Origin: Micromonospora sp. BL4
Lineage (GTDB): Bacteria > Actinomycetota > Actinomycetes > Mycobacteriales > Micromonosporaceae
Direction of reading: 5' to 3'
NCBI RefSeq assembly: GCF_003667505.1
Contig: NZ_RCVJ01000137.1
Location: forward strand, 1 to 64,000
DNA: 64,000 bases
Below, one piece after another: positions 60,544-64,000 of the stretch (positions are counted from its first letter, which is position 1; the number at the start of each line of letters is the position of its first letter). Position numbers and translations under genes: made by a program. Under the pieces are notes generated by a model. It was not told the DNA's origin. It worked only from the letters and a program-made list of their open reading frames with translations, and searched no databases.

Positions 60544-61422
60544 TTGGACCGCTTCGTCTTCCTCACCATCGACGGCCTGTCCCGGGGCGCGGTGTACGCC
60601 GCGTTCGCGCTGGCCCTGGTGCTCATCTGGCGGGCGGCGCGGGTCGTCAACTTCGCCCAGGGGGCGATGGCCGTCGCCGCCGCGTACGTCGCCTACACCG
60701 TGTCCGCCGAGACCGGCTCGTACTGGCTGGGCTTCGTGGTCGCCATCGTCGCCGGGCTGCTGCTCGGCGCGCTGGTCGACCGTGCCGTGATGCGCTTCGT
60801 GGACCACACGTCGCCGCTCAACCCGGTGATCGTCGCGCTCGGGCTGGTGCTGCTGATCCAGGCTGTCCTGGGCATGGTGTACGGCAGCGAGTTCCGGCCC
60901 GCCGAGGCGCCGTTCAGCCGGTCCGCCCTCAGTGTGGGCGGGGTCGCCGTGCTCTCGCCGTACGACCTGTTCGTCTTCGCGGCGATCGGGGTGGTGGTCA
61001 GCGGGCTGGCCTGGATGTTCGCCCGTACCCCGGTCGGGTTGCGGATGCGCGCGGCGGCCTTCGCCCCCGAGGTCTCCCGTCTGCTCGGCGTCAACGTCGG
61101 TGGCATGCTGACCCTCGGGTGGGCGCTCGCGTCGGGCGTGGGCGCGCTGGCCGCCATGCTGGTCATCCCCACCGAGCTCGGCCTGCACCCGCACGCCATG
61201 GACCTGGTCTTCGTCTCGGCGTTCACCGCGGCGGTGGTCGGCGGCCTGGACAGTCCACCAGGGGCGGTCGTCGGCGGCCTCGTGGTGGGTCTGCTGCTCT
61301 CCTACGTCAGCGGCTACGCCGGCAGCGACCTCACGCCGTTGGCGGTGCTGGTCCTGCTGCTGGCCGTGCTGCTGGTCCGGCCCGGCGGGTTGTTCGCCCC
61401 GGTCGCTGCGAGGCGGGTGTGA
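60544..61422 (+). CDS. livH: LivH-like ABC permease
   Basis: 292 residues from a TTG start with a strong AAAGGAGG four to five bases upstream; no other plausible start exists nearby. About eight membrane helices. Typical LivH segments: GLSRGAVYAAFALALVLIWRAARVVNFAQGAM and GLRMRAAAFAPEVSRLLGVNV (the cytoplasmic EAA-like loop). The stop overlaps the livM GTG. Confidence 0.92.
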   Translation: MDRFVFLTIDGLSRGAVYAAFALALVLIWRAARVVNFAQGAMAVAAAYVAYTVSAETGSYWLGFVVAIVAGLLLGALVDRAVMRFVDHTSPLNPVIVALGLVLLIQAVLGMVYGSEFRPAEAPFSRSALSVGGVAVLSPYDLFVFAAIGVVVSGLAWMFARTPVGLRMRAAAFAPEVSRLLGVNVGGMLTLGWALASGVGALAAMLVIPTELGLHPHAMDLVFVSAFTAAVVGGLDSPPGAVVGGLVVGLLLSYVSGYAGSDLTPLAVLVLLLAVLLVRPGGLFAPVAARRV

Positions 61423-62531
61423 GCGCCACCCGGGCGGCACTGCCGCCGACGCGGGAGCCGGACGGCGTCGGCGAGCGTCCGGTCGACCGGCGACGCGGCT
61501 CCACCCTGCTGCGCCACCTGACCTTCACGCTGGCCGCCGCGCTGCTGCTAGTCGGGGTCAGCTACGCCGTCGAGCCGTTCCGCAATTTCCAGCTCGCCAC
61601 CGTGGCCGCCTACCTCTGTGCCACCGCGGGGCTGACCGTCCTCACCGGGCTCAACGGCCAGCTCTCGCTGGGGCACGGCGCGTTGATGGCGACCGGTGCG
61701 TACACCGTGGCTTTCTGCCAGAACGCGTTCGCCGACCGGGGGATGACCGGTGGTTGGCTGCTGCCGCTGTCGCTCGGCGCGGCGATCCTCAGCACGGTCG
61801 TGGTCGGCGCGGTGGTCGGCGTCGCCGCGGCCCGGCTGCGCGGTCCCTATCTGGCCGGGGTCACCCTCGCCGTGGCGATCGTCGTGCCGGCGCTCGCCGT
61901 CACCTTCGACGGCGTCTTCAACGGTGAGCAGGGGCTGTCGGTGCCGGTGGAGCCACCACCGGCGTCGCTCGGCCTCTACTTCCCCTATGAGCGGTGGCAG
62001 CTCTGGCTCGCCGGCGCGGCCACCCTGCTCGCCATGTTGCTGCTGGCCAACCTGATCCGCAGTCGTTTCGGGCGTACCTTCCGGGCGGTCCGCGACGATG
62101 AGGTGGCCGCGCGGCTGGCCGGTATCCACGTGGCCCGTACCCAGGTCCTCGCGTTCGTGGTCAGCGCCGCCACCGCCGGTCTCGGCGGTGCCCTGCTCGC
62201 GGTGCTCGCGCAGAGTGTCTCGCCGGGCGCGTTCTCGCTGACCCTGTCGCTCTTCCTGCTGATGGCCGTGGTGATCGGCGGTCTGGGTCGCCTCGCGGGC
62301 GCGGTGTGGGGGGCCGTGCTGCTCGTCGCCCTGCCCGATCTCACCCATTCCGTGACCGAGTTGCTGACCCTCTCGCCCGCGGTGGCGCAGCGGCTGGAGG
62401 GCAACCTTCCGCTGGCGATCTTCGGAGTGACCCTGATCGTCGTCATGATCGCCGCTCCCGGCGGTGTGCAGGGTCTGCTGTCGCGTCTGGGTCGGGCGCT
62501 GCTGGCCCGGTTGCCGGCCCGGCGTTCCTGA
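61419..62531 (+). CDS. livM: LivM-like ABC permease
   Basis: 370 residues, GTG start overlapping livH (GTGA). After a 30-residue polar N-terminus there are about nine helices. Family landmarks: GLNGQLSLGHGALMATGAYT, FGRTFRAVRDDEVAARLAGIHVARTQVLAFVVSAATAG and VIGGLGRLAGAVWGAVLL. It forms the membrane channel with livH. Confidence 0.92.
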   Translation: MSATRAALPPTREPDGVGERPVDRRRGSTLLRHLTFTLAAALLLVGVSYAVEPFRNFQLATVAAYLCATAGLTVLTGLNGQLSLGHGALMATGAYTVAFCQNAFADRGMTGGWLLPLSLGAAILSTVVVGAVVGVAAARLRGPYLAGVTLAVAIVVPALAVTFDGVFNGEQGLSVPVEPPPASLGLYFPYERWQLWLAGAATLLAMLLLANLIRSRFGRTFRAVRDDEVAARLAGIHVARTQVLAFVVSAATAGLGGALLAVLAQSVSPGAFSLTLSLFLLMAVVIGGLGRLAGAVWGAVLLVALPDLTHSVTELLTLSPAVAQRLEGNLPLAIFGVTLIVVMIAAPGGVQGLLSRLGRALLARLPARRS

Positions 62532-62616
62532 GCTGTTCCGGTCCGGCCTCGGCCGGGCGCCCCACCACCACAGAAGTTCGATTTGAGAACCGGACCGAGA
62601 AAGGTCGGTGTTTCCC

Positions 62617-63903
62617 ATGCGCCGTACGGCACGACGCGGTCTCGCGATCGCCAGCACCATCGCCCTGCTGATCACCACCGTCGGTTGCAGCGGCGACGAC
62701 GGTTCCGGCCCCGGCGGGGGATCGGTGCCGGGCGTCACCGACACGGAGATCGTCGTCGGCACCCACATGCCGCTCACCGGCCCGGCCTCGGCCGGCTACT
62801 CCAAGATCGCCCCAGCGACGAAGGCGTACTTCGACTACGTCAACGCCAACGGCGGTGTGCACGGTCGGAAGATCACCTACAAGATCATGGACGACGGTTA
62901 CAACCCGGCGAACACGCAGCAGGTGGTCCGTCAGCTCGTGCTCCAGGACAAGGTCTTCGCCATCCTCAACGGCCTCGGTACGCCGACGCACACCGGCGTG
63001 CTCGACTTCCTCAAGAGCAACCGGGTGCCCGACCTCTTCGTCGCCTCCGGCAGCCGCAGCTGGGACCAGCCGGACAAGTATCCCGGCACGTTCGGCTTCA
63101 ACCCGGACTACACGGTCGAGGGCAAGATCCTCGCCAACTACGCGAAGGCGAACCTGGCCGGCCAGAAGGTCTGCTTCCTCGGCCAGGACGACGACTTCGG
63201 CCGGGACAGCCTGGCCGGGGTGGAGAAGGTGCTCGGCCCGGGGACCGTGGCGGTCAAGCAGACCTACGTCACCAGCAACACCAACGTGGCGCCGCAGATC
63301 GGCGCGTTCAAGGCGGCCGGTTGCCAGGTCGTCATGCTCGCCACCGTGCCCGGCTTCACCGCGCTCTCCATCGGCACCGCCGCGCGGCTGGGCTTCAAGC
63401 CACAGTGGCTGGTCTCCAACGTCGGCGCCGACCACCCGACGCTGGCCAAGCAGCTCGGCGCCGCCGCGCCGCTGCTGGAGGGCGTGATCGGCACCAACTA
63501 CCTGCCCATGCAGAACGACACCGCGAACCCGTGGATCCAGCTCTTCATGAGGATCAACAAGTCGCACAACGGAGACGCGCCGTTCGACGGCAACACGGTC
63601 TACGGCATGTCGGTCGGCTACCTCTTCGTGCAGGTGCTGCTCGCCGCCGGCAAGGACCTCACCCGGGAGAAGGTGCTCGAGACCGTGCAGAAGGGCGGCT
63701 TCCAGGGCCCCGGGCTGGTGCCGCTGCGCTTCTCCGCCGACGACCACTCCGGCTACGGCGGGCAGCGGTTGAGCCGGGTGAGCAAGGGAGTGCAGAGCTA
63801 CTTCGGGCCGGCGTACGAGACGGACGAGGCGGACGGGCCGGTCAACGAGTACTCCGCCGCGCCGGTGGCGCCGCCGGCGAACGGGGTGCCGACCGTCTCC
63901 TGA
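62617..63903 (+). CDS. livK: Branched-chain amino-acid-type substrate-binding lipoprotein
   Basis: 428 residues from the ATG at 62617. A basic signal (MRRTARRGLAIAS) ends in the lipobox TTVGC. The mature protein has the LivK/amide-binding fold: EIVVGTHMPLTGPASAGYSKIA, NGGVHGRKITYKIMDDGYNPANTQQVVRQLV, VCFLGQDDDFGRDSL and NTVYGMSVGYLFVQVL. It captures an amino acid, amide, or aromatic compound outside the cell and delivers it to the permeases. Such systems also carry urea, benzoates and other ligands, so the substrate stays open. Confidence 0.93.
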   Translation: MRRTARRGLAIASTIALLITTVGCSGDDGSGPGGGSVPGVTDTEIVVGTHMPLTGPASAGYSKIAPATKAYFDYVNANGGVHGRKITYKIMDDGYNPANTQQVVRQLVLQDKVFAILNGLGTPTHTGVLDFLKSNRVPDLFVASGSRSWDQPDKYPGTFGFNPDYTVEGKILANYAKANLAGQKVCFLGQDDDFGRDSLAGVEKVLGPGTVAVKQTYVTSNTNVAPQIGAFKAAGCQVVMLATVPGFTALSIGTAARLGFKPQWLVSNVGADHPTLAKQLGAAAPLLEGVIGTNYLPMQNDTANPWIQLFMRINKSHNGDAPFDGNTVYGMSVGYLFVQVLLAAGKDLTREKVLETVQKGGFQGPGLVPLRFSADDHSGYGGQRLSRVSKGVQSYFGPAYETDEADGPVNEYSAAPVAPPANGVPTVS

Positions 63904-63923
63904 CCACCCGTACGCCCGGCAGT

Positions 63924-63970
63924 CGACCGGGCGTGGTCGCGCGGCACACCGCCGTGACCACGCCCGGTCG
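63924..63970 (+). terminator. Hairpin terminator after the Liv-type operon
   Basis: Perfect 15-bp stem (63924-63938 with 63956-63970) around a 17-base loop, 20 bp past the stop. Nothing further is readable to the window end. Confidence 0.85.
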
Positions 63971-64000
63971 TACGGCTGCCCGCCGCCGTGTCCGCACCTG

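Overview
The window is very GC-rich. It is dense with GTG starts and 4-base ATGA/GTGA gene overlaps, and it carries F420-type, form I CO dehydrogenase and actinobacterial cutinase genes. This fits a filamentous actinomycete, most likely Micromonosporaceae (Micromonospora or a close relative). The family is inferred from gene style and from a 62-bp repeat encoding MSARSEPGLRAPQSRT, which I recall from Micromonospora gene starts. No database search was possible.

Layout: 1-2.8 kb holds the end of a peptide ABC ATPase, a gamma-glutamyltransferase-family enzyme and a GntR/FCD regulator. 2.9-9.4 kb holds a DUF1275 protein, a membrane-protein/two-component operon and three lipoproteins, one made of two FtsX-like extracellular domains. 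9.5-11.4 kb holds a secreted beta-propeller, an ASCH protein and a very small membrane protein. 11.5-13.7 kb is a Ro60 (TROVE/vWA) gene preceded on its own strand by an array of four bacterial Y RNA-like units. Two of these contain a complete, circularly permuted tRNA mimic. 13.9-24.2 kb is a full form I aerobic CO dehydrogenase locus (coxM-S-L, maturation genes, coxD-G-E, LysR, divergent XdhC). 24.3-26.9 kb is an ABC exporter. 27.0-34.1 kb is a formate dehydrogenase operon whose large subunit needs UGA read as selenocysteine: a SECIS hairpin with a GGTCT loop follows the in-frame TGA. A predicted formate/oxalate antiporter lies opposite it.

34.4-40.4 kb holds a TetR/DHA2 efflux pair and a TetR-controlled oxidation cluster (hydrolase, SDR, DUF4873, diiron protein). 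40.4-46.3 kb is a 1470-residue secreted subtilase with kelch repeats, flanked by two paralogous winged-helix regulators. 46.6-53.7 kb holds a PAP2 phosphatase, an OmpR-type two-component system with a lipoprotein, and a cell-wall operon (acyltransferase-3, alanine racemase, D-Ala-D-Ala-type ligase) that resembles a split VanT plus ligase. 53.8-58.7 kb holds an F420 oxidoreductase, a Nudix hydrolase, a large-subunit catalase and a cutinase of the polyester-hydrolase (TfCut/PETase) type. 58.8-64 kb is a complete branched-chain amino-acid-type ABC operon (LivG-F-H-M-K order) with tandem repeats wedged between livG and livF.

Main themes: trace C1 energy metabolism with molybdenum enzymes (CO and formate), an RNA quality-control ribonucleoprotein (Ro plus Y RNAs), envelope sensing and remodelling, and secreted hydrolases. 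The two strongest observations are the four-unit Y RNA array upstream of Ro60 and the selenocysteine formate dehydrogenase, which standard gene calling would split in two.
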